DNA of 64,000 nt from Lamellibrachia satsuma (Eukaryota > Annelida > Polychaeta > Sabellida > Siboglinidae), in NCBI GenBank assembly GCA_033239005.1, contig BSQZ01000004.1, positions 15,771,507 through 15,835,506 on the forward strand, read 5' to 3'. Position 1 is the stretch's first letter. Every line of letters starts with the position of its first letter. The notes under the pieces were generated by a model. That model searched no databases and had not been told where the DNA came from. It worked only from the letters and a program-made list of their open reading frames with translations. Below are positions 23,990 to 33,892 of the stretch, one piece after another. The position numbers and the translations under genes are program-made.

Positions 23990-24660
23990 TATTTGTATGT
24001 TATATTATCTTTGTCAACATTCTCTATTGATTCAGAGCTACTTGTCACATGTTGCAGGTGTGCTCACTGGCTGGAACTGAGTGAACTCAATCACCACAGG
24101 TGTGCTCACTGCCTGGAACTGAGTGAACTCAATCACCACAGGTCTGCTCACTGGCTGGAACTGAGTGAACTCAATCACCAGAGGTCTGCTCACTGGCTGG
24201 AACTGAGTGAACTCAATCACCACAGGTGTGCTCACTGGCTGGAACTGAGTGAACTCAATCACCAGAGGTCTGCTCACTGGCTGGAACTGAGTGAACTCAA
24301 TCACCACAGGTGTGCTCACTGGCTGGAACTGAGTGAACTCAATCACCACAGGTGTGCTCACTGCCTGGAACTGAGTGAACTCAATCACCACAGGTCTGCT
24401 CACTGGCTGGAACTGAGTGAACTCAATCACCACAGGTCTGCTCACTGGCTGGAACTGAGTGAACTCAATCACCACAGGTCTGCTCACTGGCTGGAACTGA
24501 GTGAACTCAATCACCACAGGTGTACTCACTGGCTGGAACTGAGTGAACTCAATCACCAGAGGCTCGTCACTTTCAACTGTGGGGTAAACTCACCTGTAGG
24601 ATGTAAGGTAAGCACAGTACTGTTTGTCACATTTCATTTAATGTGAACTTATGTTGAAAT
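23990..24660 (+). repeat. Module C, copy 1, with internal 42-bp array
   Basis: Left edge (TTATCTTTGTCAACATTCTC...GTTGCAG|GTGTGCTCACTGG) and right edge (GGGTAAACTCACCTGTAGGA then TGTAAG|GTAAGC) match copies at 28856-29200 and 40284-40590. In those copies the middle is one short segment; here it has expanded into 12 units of 42 bp. Acceptor-like CAG at 24055-24057 and donor-like GT at 24608 are preserved in all copies. Confidence 0.8.
24058..24562. repeat. 42-bp minisatellite, 12 units
   Basis: Unit GTGTGCTCACTGGCTGGAAC then TGAGTGAACTCAATCACCAC then AG. Variants: GTGTGC/GTCTGC, GGCTGG/GCCTGG, CACAGG/CAGAGG. Open on both strands because 42 is a multiple of 3 (peptide unit HWLELSELNHHRSA on +); not considered a gene. 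Confidence 0.97.
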
Positions 24661-25045
24661 AACTGTGCATATATATAAAAATAACTGTAATATATACAAT
24701 TATATACTTATTATGCACTTATTGCACTTCGTGCTTACTGGCACTCAAGGTGGAAACAAGACGTCTCCACTTCTGTTGCATTTCCTGCAATTTCCCCTCC
24801 ACTGTTCTCCTCCATGTTGTTTTGTTGTACGTTCTTATCGTGTAACTTAATAAGCACATCTTTTGTTGATTATTACCCTTTAGTAGTGAAGTTTGTTTTG
24901 TCAACACAACGACAAACAAAGAAGAAAACTACAATTGCGTTATTAATGTCATACTACAAGATGTTGAAAAAATGGCAAGAAGAAAGTATATTAGTGCGTA
25001 AAATACTTGCCCTATTGCAGTACATGTGATAATACGCAATTATAG
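24661..25045. other. No gene recognised
   Basis: AT-rich spacer between module C copy 1 and the 36-bp array; short ORFs only. Confidence 0.4.
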
Positions 25046-25512
25046 TGTACGACACAAGCTGGTCTGTATTACGGATTAAAATGTACTATACAAGTTGGTC
25101 TGTATTACGGATTAAATGTATACCACACAAGCTGGTCTGTATTACGGATTAAAACGTACCACACAAGCTGGTCTGTATTACGGATTAAAACGTACCACAC
25201 AAGCTGGTCTGTATTACGGATTAAAATGTACTGCACAAGTTGGTCTGTATTACGGATTAAATGTATACCACACAAGCTGGTCTGTATTACGGATTAAAAT
25301 GTACTACACAAGCTGGTCTGTATTACGGATTAAAATGTACCACACAAACTGGTCTGTAATACGGATTAAAATATACCACACAAGCTCTCTGTATTACGGA
25401 TTAAAATGTACCACACAAGCTGCTCTGTATTACAGATTAAAATGTACCACACAAGCTGGTCTGTATTACGGATTAAAATGTACCACATACGCTGATCTGT
25501 ATTACTGATTAA
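25046..25512. repeat. 36-bp minisatellite, about 13 units (first locus)
   Basis: Unit GTACCACACAAGCTGGTCTG then TATTACGGATTAAAAT. The same unit forms a second array at 33149-33410, 8 kb away, also directly left of a module A copy, so the array is part of the dispersed element rather than a local accident. Confidence 0.97.
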
Positions 25513-25534
25513 TATGCAGTAACAGATAATAAGA

Positions 25535-25790
25535 ACTTTAGTGATGTTCTCAATTGTAATTCTTTAACGTGCACTGAAACTGCTCATGACTTAGAGATCA
25601 GTGATCGGTGGGTACAGATACTCCTCTACTTAAAGGGGCTACATTTTCACGTCTACTGGCACCCACTGCTACAACTACCCCTCACCCTGTGATGTAGTCG
25701 TGCTCACTGGCGTCACGCTATGCCACTCAACGTCTCCTACGACGGTATCCTTGGAAGGACTGCGATAGCGTGCACTCGCTGATCAATAGA
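25535..25790 (+). repeat. Module A, copy 2
   Basis: Begins TGATGTTCTCAATTGTAATT, continues CTGAAACTGCTCATGACTTA, CTCTACTTAAAGGGGCTACA, TTTTCACGTCTACTGGCACC and CGTGCTCACTGGCGTCACGC. The TATA-like box is lost (CTGCTACAACTACC). The left 45 bp match 33425ff, extending the module up to the 36-bp array. Confidence 0.8.
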
Positions 25791-25853
25791 TAGCGCCTTG
25801 TTGTTATCACAGACTGCGCTGATCTGTTGATGGACGACAACAGCAATAACTTA

Positions 25854-26030
25854 ACAGGGAATGCGAAAAACTTTTGAAAAAGTATATTAATAAAAAATGT
25901 ATTTAAAAAATACTTTTTGGGGAAATAAAAATACTGTTACATTTAGGTTTCAGAGAGTGGTTCAGACAGATAATACTGATGTGAACTTACTATTATTTAT
26001 TGAACGTACATATTACGTTGCTACGCCACA
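25854..26030 (+). repeat. Module B, copy 1 (possible hAT-like terminus)
   Basis: Starts CAGGGAATGCGAAAAACTTT, has AAAAAGTAT/ATACTTTTT inverted motifs and ends GTTTCAGAGAGTGGTTCAGA...TTATTGAACGTACATATTA. The same order occurs at 40089-40280, which starts CAGGGATGGGTCAAATACTT. A CAGGGRTGGG...AAATACTT end is typical of hAT elements. Confidence 0.6.
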
Positions 26031-26135
26031 TGACGTAATGCCTACGGACAGCAACGTCCCATGGGACAAACTCCCACAGTACCGTGGGAATCACATTTCA
26101 TTAGCTTGCCAGGTGACTTCTTTTTTCTCTTTGAG

Positions 26136-26350
26136 AGGCAATTGATGAATCTAACTGATGTATTGTCTTGGTGGGAGTAGAGGCTTCCTTGGCATGTTAT
26201 AAGGCAGTGCAATCCCCAATGAAATAATTATTTTTAATTTAACAAATGATGAATATAATTGATGTGATGTCTTGCTTGGAGTAGTGGATTCCTTGGTCTG
26301 TTATAAGTCATTGCAATCCCACAGTAAATAATAATTAGCATTAATAAAAC
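26136..26350. repeat. ~108-bp tandem duplication, diverged
   Basis: Two adjacent copies sharing TGATGAAT(C/A)TAA(C/T)TGATGT, GGAGTAG(A/T)GG(C/A)TTCCTTGG and TGTTATAAG(G/T)CA(G/T)TGCAATCCC. Clearly duplicated but about 20% diverged. 26351-26614 holds nothing else I recognise. Confidence 0.8.
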
Positions 26351-26614
26351 AAATTATGTTGCAATTTTTATACTGTACCCATGTTCATAAATTTTATTTT
26401 TTATATTGTCCATTTTGTATTAATTACCTTGTACAAATGTCACCGTCTTATATCATAGTTGACCAAGGAAGCCACTGCACCAAACTCATAACAAAACAAC
26501 ATATATCAATTAGAGTCATCAATTATCAACAAAAGAACAAACGGCCAGAATCATTTTGCGAATGTGTTATTTAGTTCTGAAGAACTAATTATTTGTTATT
26601 ATAAAATTCGGCCG

Positions 26615-26945
26615 AAAATGGTAAAGTACATTCTTATATAGCGCGGTATCCAGTCCTTGGGATTGTTCAAAACACTTTACACTTCACTCCCTGGAAAACC
26701 TGTTCATTCCAACGTCATCTCGACTTCTCTGGGAAGCATTCAGCAATGCTGCAAGTACTGCTCGACGACTATTCGTTCGCATACCCACCACTGTATATAA
26801 CCAGGCACTCATTTATACAGCTGAGTGAACTGTGGCAACGTGAGGTGAACGAAATTGCCAACGTTTCAAAATGACAGCAAGAGAATTCGAACGTGGGTTC
26901 TCGAGAGTGAGAGTCTAACGTTCTAACCGATGCACACAGTGGTCC
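26615..26945 (-). mobile_element. tRNA-derived SINE, near complete
   Basis: Read on the minus strand: a tRNA-like head with A-box-like GCATCGGTTAGAACGTTAGA and B-box-like ACGTTCGAATTCTC; then TTGGCAATTTCGTTCACCTC, CAGCTGTATAAATGAGTGCC, a body, and a 3' end GCGCTATATAAGAATGTACT resembling L2/CR1-type LINE 3' tails. So it is probably mobilised by a LINE of that kind. Head elements recur at 42573-42690 and 56040-56291; body at 12426-12532. Confidence 0.8.
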
Positions 26946-28590
26946 GACTGTACACACCATGATATACGGGTATTAACACTGCACATAGTGGTCCTACCGT
27001 ACACACCATGATATACGGGTATTAACACTGCACATAGTGGTCCTAGCGTACACACCATGATATAAGGCTATTAACACTGCACATAGTGGTCCGACTGTAC
27101 ACACCATGATATAAGGGTATTAACACTGCACATAGTGGTCCTACCGTACACACCATGATATAAGGCTATTAACACTGCACATAGTGGTCCGACTGTACAC
27201 ACCATGATATAAGGGTATTAACACTGCACATAGTGGTCCTACCGTACACACCATGATATACGGGTATTAACACTGCACATAGTGGTCCGACTGTACACAC
27301 CATGATATAAGGGTATTAACACTGCACATAGTGGTCCTACCGTACACACCATGATATACGGGTATTAACACTGCACATAGTGGTCCTACCGTACACACCA
27401 TGACTTAAGGCTATTAACACTGCACATAGTGGTCCGACTGTACACACCATGATATAAGGCTATTAACACTGCACATAGTGGTCCGACTGTACACACCATG
27501 ATATAAGGCTACTAACACTGCACATAGTGGTCCTACCGTACACACCGTGATATAAGGCTATTAACACTGCACATAGTGGTCCGACTGTACACACCATGAT
27601 ATAAGGCTACTAACACTGCACATAGTGGTCCGACTGTACATACCATGATATAAGGCTACTAACACTGCACATAGTGGTCCGACTGTACACACCATGATAT
27701 AAGGCTACTAACACTGCACATAGTGGTCCTACCGTACACACCATGACATAAGGCTATTAACACTGCACATAGTGGTCCGACTGTACATACCATGATATAA
27801 GGCTACTAACACTGCACATAGTGGTCCGACTGTACACACCATGATATAAGGCTATTAACACTGCACATAGTGGTCCGACTGTACACACCATGATATAAGG
27901 CTACTAACACTGCACATAGTAGTCCGACTGTACATACCATGATATAAGGCTACTAACACTGCACATAGTGGTCCGACTGTACACACCATGATATAAGGCT
28001 ACTAACACTGCACATAGTGGTCCTACCGTACACACCATGACATAAGGCTATTAACACTGCACATAGTGGTCCGACTGTATATACCATGATATAAGGCTAC
28101 TAACACTGCACATAGTGGTCCGACTGTACACACCATGATATAAGGCTACTAACACTGCACATAGTAGTCCGACTGTACATACCATGATATAAGGCTACTA
28201 ACACTGCACATAGTGGTCCGACTGTACACACCATGATATAAGGCTATTAACACTGCACATAGTGGTCCGACTGTACACACCATGATATAAGGCTACTAAC
28301 ACTGCACATAGTGGTCCGACTGTACATACCATGATATAAGGCTACTAACACTGCACATAGTGGTCCGACTGTACACACCATGATATAAGGCTACTAACAC
28401 TGCACATAGTGGTCCTACCGTACACACCATGACATAAGGCTATTAACACTGCACATAGTGGTCCGACTGTACATACCATGATATAAGGCTATTAACACTG
28501 CACATAGTGGTCCTACCGTACATACCGTGATATAAGGCTATTAACACTGCACACAGTGGTCCTACCGTACATACCATGATATAAGGCTGT
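26938..28590. repeat. 49-bp minisatellite, about 33 units, with higher-order variants
   Basis: Unit GTGGTCCGACTGTACACACC then ATGATATAAGGCTATTAACA then CTGCACATA. Paired variants (CCGACTGT versus CCTACCGT; GGCTATT versus GGCTACT; ACACACC versus ACATACC; GATATA versus GACATA) recur in blocks near 27640, 27950 and 28330, so larger segments were copied. The left edge runs into the 5' end of the minus-strand SINE. Confidence 0.97.
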
Positions 28591-28855
28591 ATACACTTTC
28601 GTTACCCGGTCTAACAACATAGTGGCCGGCTGTACATACTATGACATAAGGCTGTTTACATTTTTGTTATCCGGTGTAATATAGCTTTTGTATAAAACAC
28701 TATACATTAATTATCCCAGTGAAACAAGGTAGCACTGTATATAGTAAATGTGTGATTTTATGTTTTCTTATTCACTTGTTGTTTTAGTAAATAATTTCAA
28801 TAAACATTTGATGTAAATAAGTTATAACCCAAAATAAATCATGCATATTGTTAAC

Positions 28856-29200
28856 TTAGATTATCTTGATCAACGTTCTCTATTGAAGCAGTGATACTTA
28901 CGTATCATATAATTGCAGGTCGGCTCACTAGTCGGAACTGCCCACCAGACGCTCACCTGTCTCACCACACTCACCTCTCGGGTAAATCCGCCTGTATGAT
29001 GTAAGGTAAGCTTTGCTCAATTTATCAAATTTGATGTGCATGCGTGTGCGTGCATGCATGTGTGCGTGCACACATGCGTGTTTATGCAATTAACATAGGC
29101 ATTTTCAGGGGTGCACCATTTAGACAATATATATAAATTAGAATATGTTCTAAACAAAATCGTAAGCCCGATTATATGGGGCCTTAATACTGTCAAATCA
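28856..29200 (+). repeat. Module C, copy 2
   Basis: TTATCTTGATCAACGTTCTC...AATTGCAG|GTCGGCTCACTAGTCGGAAC...CCTGTATGATGTAAG|GTAAGC then a TG/CA-rich stretch (29036-29080) and GTTCTAAACAAAATCGTAAG with CCCGATTATATGGG. Matches 40284-40590 along its length. The acceptor-like/donor-like interval is 28919-29005. Confidence 0.8.
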
Positions 29201-29689
29201 GCCATCTATGATGCGGGGGTTTGGACACTGCGATCACGTGATCATTACGTTACCACAGAAAGTCGATAGCTGGATATTTGGTCCAGTTGATGGCGTAGGA
29301 TTAATTGACAATTTGATTTCTGACTCTGATGATTTCGTATAGTTTTCTTAGCACAACACGGTTAGTGCTAACTGAAAACTGAGCATTGAGCTCCACAACT
29401 AAAGCGGGAGGCTAATTAGCCAATAACAGTTGTATGTACAATGTTATAGAATTATTTATTTTAATTAAATCATAATTTGAGCGTAAAACACGTAGAGAAT
29501 CCACTTTCCGATTGAGCCTGCGAGATCGGTGATTCTCTAACCGATCGACATGGCCCTGATAGCCTAAACACAAGGAGGGATGACGTAGCACTCACAGCAA
29601 GATCAGGACCGGGAGGAGAGATGAGATCGGGGCTTTACAAAAATTATCTACTGACCGAACTCGTAGTGGTTGAGCAAGTCACCTGCTGC
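29201..29689. other. No gene; possible weak tRNA-like segment
   Basis: Minus-strand sequence at about 29560-29490 (GTCGATCGGTTAGAGAATC...) resembles a tRNA A-box but lacks a good B-box. Nothing else recognised. Confidence 0.3.
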
Positions 29690-29810
29690 CGTTTAAAAAT
29701 TTAGGCAATTTCTTTCACCCCACTTTGCCTGTGAGACACTAGAAGCCGTTGGTTCTACCCGATGTCTTTTCCGTGAGAAGTAAAACATCCCACGCAGGGA
29801 AATGTGACAA
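29690..29810 (+). mobile_element. SINE body fragment, second subfamily
   Basis: TTAGGCAATTTCTTTCACCC, CACTTTGCCTGTGAGACACT, GTTCTACCCGATGTCTTTTC and AAAACATCCCACGCAGGGAA match the reverse complement of 56130-56240 nearly throughout. 29811-30479 contains no other recognised feature. Confidence 0.75.
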
Positions 29811-30479
29811 ATATGTTTCGTTGACTCACTAATTCTAGAGAAGGACACTCTGAAATAAACCATTAGTCATGTTAATGGATTACCGGACCTATTGGAAACT
29901 AAATAAGTAAATACAAACAAATAACATTAATAACCTACGCGTCGGTATAACTCGGGTTCATTCGCATTCGTCCACCACCGCTGGGCCTGTTCCCTTATAG
30001 CACTGTGCACGCGACGACATTCCTTTGATGGTGTTTAGTCATGCGAATCCGCTATGTCAAAGTTGACAGGATAAATATATGCAGCAGCAATCACCCCATT
30101 TGGGTGAGGAAGATACATCTACAAATGACATGTATTTACTGGTAAATAACCGTTAACACTGCATTATAGTTATACAAGCTAGCTTAGTTAAAGTTGATGG
30201 AATACACTTGACGACTGCTACGAAGTTTTAGTATTGTGTTAACACCAGTTTTTATGTCAAATATTTAGCTTTCTCAAGCTGTCATAACAGACAAGCCGCC
30301 ATTAAAGTACCGGTCACGCTTGACGTGCTTCGTTACGTAGTCTATGTCACTTGATTAGGGTGGCCCAAATAAATAACAGCTACCTGTACAATTCGTACAT
30401 AAAGATTTAGTCACCATATATTTCCTCCTCTACATTTTCACCCTCAGTCAATAATAGTAATAATAAGTACATTTAAAAG

Positions 30480-30870
30480 TGTCCCAAATAGTTATGAAGA
30501 CCGCCTAAAAGAAAGTGGTATAATAACCATAGACATAAGAATGTGGTTTAACAAACAATGAAACAAAGAGGTTAAAAGAAGATCAAATTGAAATGTTTTT
30601 ATATATTAAATGGGTATAAAAAATATTGATAGAAAGTAGAATTAGAGGACATGGGGTAACATTGGTAAAGGATCAGTGTAGGTTGGATATCAGGAAGTAC
30701 TCGTTCTCACAGAGGACAATAAATGAACGGAACACATTAGCCACATGTTGTGTAACTGGTAGCAGCGTGTTTAAAAACAAGGTTGACACATATCTCAGGA
30801 GGACGGGTTATGCGTGGCTTCCTCGTCCACTTGCCATCTGGGCCTTTGCTTGGATAGTAATCTTATATGT
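30480..30870 (+). mobile_element. CR1-like LINE 3'-terminal remnant
   Basis: Frames joined by eye show SYEDRLKES, then MIESRIRGHGVTLVKDQCRL, then DIRKYSFSQRTINERNTLA, then VFKNKVDTYLRRTGYA and a non-coding end with CCACTTGCCATCTGGGCC. This is the terminal segment of ORF2 plus 3' region of the CR1 family also present at 51.6-52.8 kb (which has the same HVTLVKDQCRLDIRKYSFSQ-type block), 61.5 kb and 62.2 kb. 5'-truncated and frameshifted. Confidence 0.85.
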
Positions 30871-31214
30871 GGAAAAGTCCAGTCAGGGGCTCTTAAAATG
30901 CGTGTTAACTAGTTAAATATGATGCATAACGTATATAAATTAATTACTTAAATAATAAGATTAGTAACAACATAAACGCATACATAAGCATCACGTACTT
31001 ATTACACACGTCATCAACCCATCATCTGTGACGATGTGTCGTGGCGTCTACACTAGATTAGGCCTTCTCTCAAACAATTATATTTGGATGACTTCTTCTC
31101 ATAGGACCTGATGTTTCCAAAGTAAAACCTTGCATACTACTTCGTCATGTCGCGTGACATAAACCGACAGGTGAAGATAATGTTGTCTCATGACGGTGGA
31201 GATCAGAAGGTATA

Positions 31215-31770
31215 TTCACCCATCAAAATAACAATTCACGCCTACTTTGCCCTTGCCAGACCCCTTGTTCAAAACTGTAGGATAGTTAAGGATGCCTATA
31301 CACAGACACAAACATAAAGTTAGAAATGATCCCACGTCGTGCAGCCCGGTATGTTTTGCATTGTCATCACAATGTTTCTAGTGTGACATACATGCTACAC
31401 ACATTTAGATGGATGCCTCTAGCATACCGCAGGGCATATGCTAAACTGCATGATGTACACAATTGTTGATTGTCTAGTGGGAATACTTTTAAATCAATAC
31501 CTTGTTCATGTGAATATTATCAATAGCAGACATTCTTTTTCCCAGTACTGTTGGACTTTGGAACTACCTCCCTCAACACATTGCTAGTCTAAACAATCTG
31601 GATACGTTGAAGTGCAACATTCAGACACTTCATTATTCAATACTTTACATGCAAAACAAATCTTAACTGTACATAAGTTATTATTTTTGTATTCGCTGAT
31701 TGGTCTGCCTGTAATATCGGCATGCTGAGGCTCGGCAGAATTTTGGAAGAAGAAGAAGAAAGAGTTTTAA
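31215..31770 (+). mobile_element. Jockey/Rex-like LINE 3' end with (GAA)n tail
   Basis: Frames joined by eye show HAYFALARPLVQNC, then KLEMIPRRAARYVLHCHHNV, SSVTYMLHTFRWMPLAYRRA and FFFPSTVGLWNYLPQHIA. The 'QRRAARYV - LGW..L..RR - F.P.T...WN.LP' series is the standard C-terminus of this LINE type. The element ends CGGCATGCTGAGGCTCGGCA, GAATTTTGG then (GAA)n at about 31745, a typical 3' tail. This is a different family from the CR1 copies. Confidence 0.8.
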
Positions 31771-32356
31771 TTTAATGACACAAGACGCAGGAATGCGAAC
31801 GCTAGTTACGTGCAATCGTTAGCAACGCTACGCTTGTTTCAACGTTTGTTAGGTGATTGGTTTACACCACAATCCACTCTGATGCGCAGTCTAAACTGAA
31901 CACGGTATCTGCCCTGTCTGTCCATACACCCGAGTGCCGTACCCAGAAGCCGCACCTGTTTGTGTGTGTGTGGCCAACCGTGACCATAAAGTAAACACGA
32001 CATCAGCTGGTGTCTGTTGATCAACACATCCGACCAGCCAGCAACCTTGACCTTGTTGATGAACCCAACCGCAAAGCAGTAGTGCGACATCACATCACGA
32101 GAAATCCACACGGGGGAGGAGAGCTACTAACAGACATGTTAAGATCAGATACCTACAATTACGTGTATCTACAAACTATCGCATTGTCGCAATGACGATA
32201 TTGTCTTCACAGCATGACACACGCACCTATTATAGAGCGAGGCTTGACTGCAGCATAGAAATCAAACGTGAGCGCCCACGTAACAAAATATCACAGAACT
32301 CTGATGAGTTTGGAAGTTAATGTTGTATAATATTACAAGAGTGACATGACTATATT

Positions 32357-32740
32357 GTGCCAGACGACGCCGTATCACCGCCAGATCACTTCTCCGATAG
32401 GTTGACCTGCTGGAGTATAGGAGTGGGGAATTATGGTGGAATAGGGGTAACACGGACGGGCAGATTTAGGACGGGTTTGCGTGAACTCTTTGTTGCTGGT
32501 ATAGGACATCATGTTTGTTCTCAATGGTGTATTGAAATATTGATACCCATATTCGCCGTGTTACTGTTGCATAGTTCAGTTTCAACATTTAAGCTTCACT
32601 GGGAGATAGATCATATGCATGATATTGTACAGGGTGGGCCCATGTATCCTGCGAAGAAAATCATGTTTGTTTTGTGCAACACTGAAGCCTTTCTAAACGT
32701 TCTCACGAATTTCGGGATAGCACCTTTGCTGGAAAATTAA
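32357..32740 (+). CDS. Unrecognised 127-codon ORF
   Basis: Starts MPDDAVSPPDHFSDRLTC and ends NVLTNFGIAPLLEN before TAA. One hydrophobic stretch (CIEILIPIFAVLLLHSSV, about residues 58-75) could span a membrane. No repeat periodicity explains the open frame, which is why it is listed, but I recognise no family, there is no clear promoter, and it lies among mobile-element remnants. It may be chance or part of a transposon. An overlapping-region ORF on the minus strand (31839-32111) is equally unrecognised. Confidence 0.2.
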   Translation: MPDDAVSPPDHFSDRLTCWSIGVGNYGGIGVTRTGRFRTGLRELFVAGIGHHVCSQWCIEILIPIFAVLLLHSSVSTFKLHWEIDHMHDIVQGGPMYPAKKIMFVLCNTEAFLNVLTNFGIAPLLEN

Positions 32741-32972
32741 GGTAATCTGGGTATTTATCGATAAAGATGTTTGACTATTTTGGAAATAGTGTTTTTTCAG
32801 TATACTTCAGTGAGAAATAATCGTTTCTGCGTTGTCAGTTGCTGAATAAATGTGCCAACACTTACATCCGGACATACACAACCCAACTGAACATTAGACA
32901 CGATGAACAAACCTTCTAGAGTTTCAAATTGGTTTACATCGGCTTAAACTTGTGCTCACGGGTAACCGTGCT

Positions 32973-33148
32973 CACTGCAGTAGGGGCCGTTCACAATTGT
33001 CGATATTTACCCATTCTTACAAAGTGTACTAAAGTGTGCAGGGGGCAAGTCATCCTATCCAATCAATGGTCTAAACGCTTCAATTCGATGTGATACAATT
33101 ATACAGGCATCCTGACGATTGATCTAAGAGAAACTAGGAAGTATTACG
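32973..33148. repeat. Left-flank module of the array-bearing element
   Basis: CAGTAGGGGCCGTTCACAAT, then TGTCGATATTTACCCATTC resembles 17930-17965. It is followed by 130 bp of spacer and then the 36-bp array. This sets a possible left boundary for the element that continues into module A at 33425. Confidence 0.5.
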
Positions 33149-33410
33149 GATTAAAATGTACCACACAAGCTGGTCTGTATTACGGATTAAAATGTACCAC
33201 ACAAGCTGGTCTGTATTACGGATTAAAATGTATGACACAAGTTGGTCTGTATTACGGATTAAAATGTTCCACACAAGTTGGCCTGTATTACGGATTAAAA
33301 TGTACCACACAAGCTAGTCTGTATTACGGATTAAAATGTACCACACAAGCTAGTCTGTATTACGGATTAAAATGTTTCACACAAGCTGGTCTGTATTACG
33401 GATGAATGTA
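33149..33410. repeat. 36-bp minisatellite, about 7 units (second locus)
   Basis: Same unit as 25046-25512 (ACCACACAAGCTGGTCTGTA, TTACGGATTAAAATGT). The first and last units share more with their counterparts at the other locus than with interior units, though this needs alignment. Confidence 0.95.
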
Positions 33411-33424
33411 CAATAGCAGATACT

Positions 33425-33690
33425 AATAACATAAGTGATGTTCTCATTTGTAATTCTTTAAGTGACATTGAAACTGCTCATGACTTTGAGACAGGATCGA
33501 TTGTCACTGATACCCTTCTACTTAAAGGGGTCATATTTTCACGACTAGCGGTACCCACTCCTATAAATTCACTCTCACCCGGTGATACTGTCGTGTTCAC
33601 TGGCGTCACGCTACGCCGCCTGAACACAGTGCCCATTGAACGTTTCATACGGCGTTATCAAACAGAACTGATCTGCCTGTTGGACGGACT
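33425..33690 (+). repeat. Module A, copy 3
   Basis: TGATGTTCTCATTTGTAATT, CTGCTCATGACTTTGAG, CTACTTAAAGGGGTCATATT, CCCACTCCTATAAATTCACT (TATA-like at 33562) and GTGTTCACTGGCGTCACGCT then ACGCCGCCTGAACACAGTGC. Confidence 0.85.
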
Positions 33691-33699
33691 GCCATAAAA

Positions 33700-33880
33700 T
33701 GGATCGATTGTCACACATACAACCTCTACTTAAAGGGGCCACATTTTCACGTCTAGCGGCACCCCTCCTATAAACATACCCTCACCCTATGACGTTGCCC
33801 TGCTCACTGGGCGTCACGCTCCGCCGGCTGAACACAATGCCCACTCAAGTCTTATTCGGCGTTATCACGCAGAGCCGAGC
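33700..33880 (+). repeat. Module A, copy 3b (partial tandem duplicate)
   Basis: Repeats the right two thirds of copy 3: TCGATTGTCACACATACAAC, CTCTACTTAAAGGGGCCACA, GCACCCCTCCTATAAACATA (33769) and GGGCGTCACGCTCCGCCGGC. It abuts the decamer array at about 33893. Confidence 0.85.
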
Positions 33881-33892
33881 TATGGGAATGTA

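Noticed and set aside
23987..24646. 219-codon + ORF and 172-codon minus ORF
   Set aside because: Both arise from the 42-bp array within a non-coding dispersed module; the homologous modules lack the ORF.
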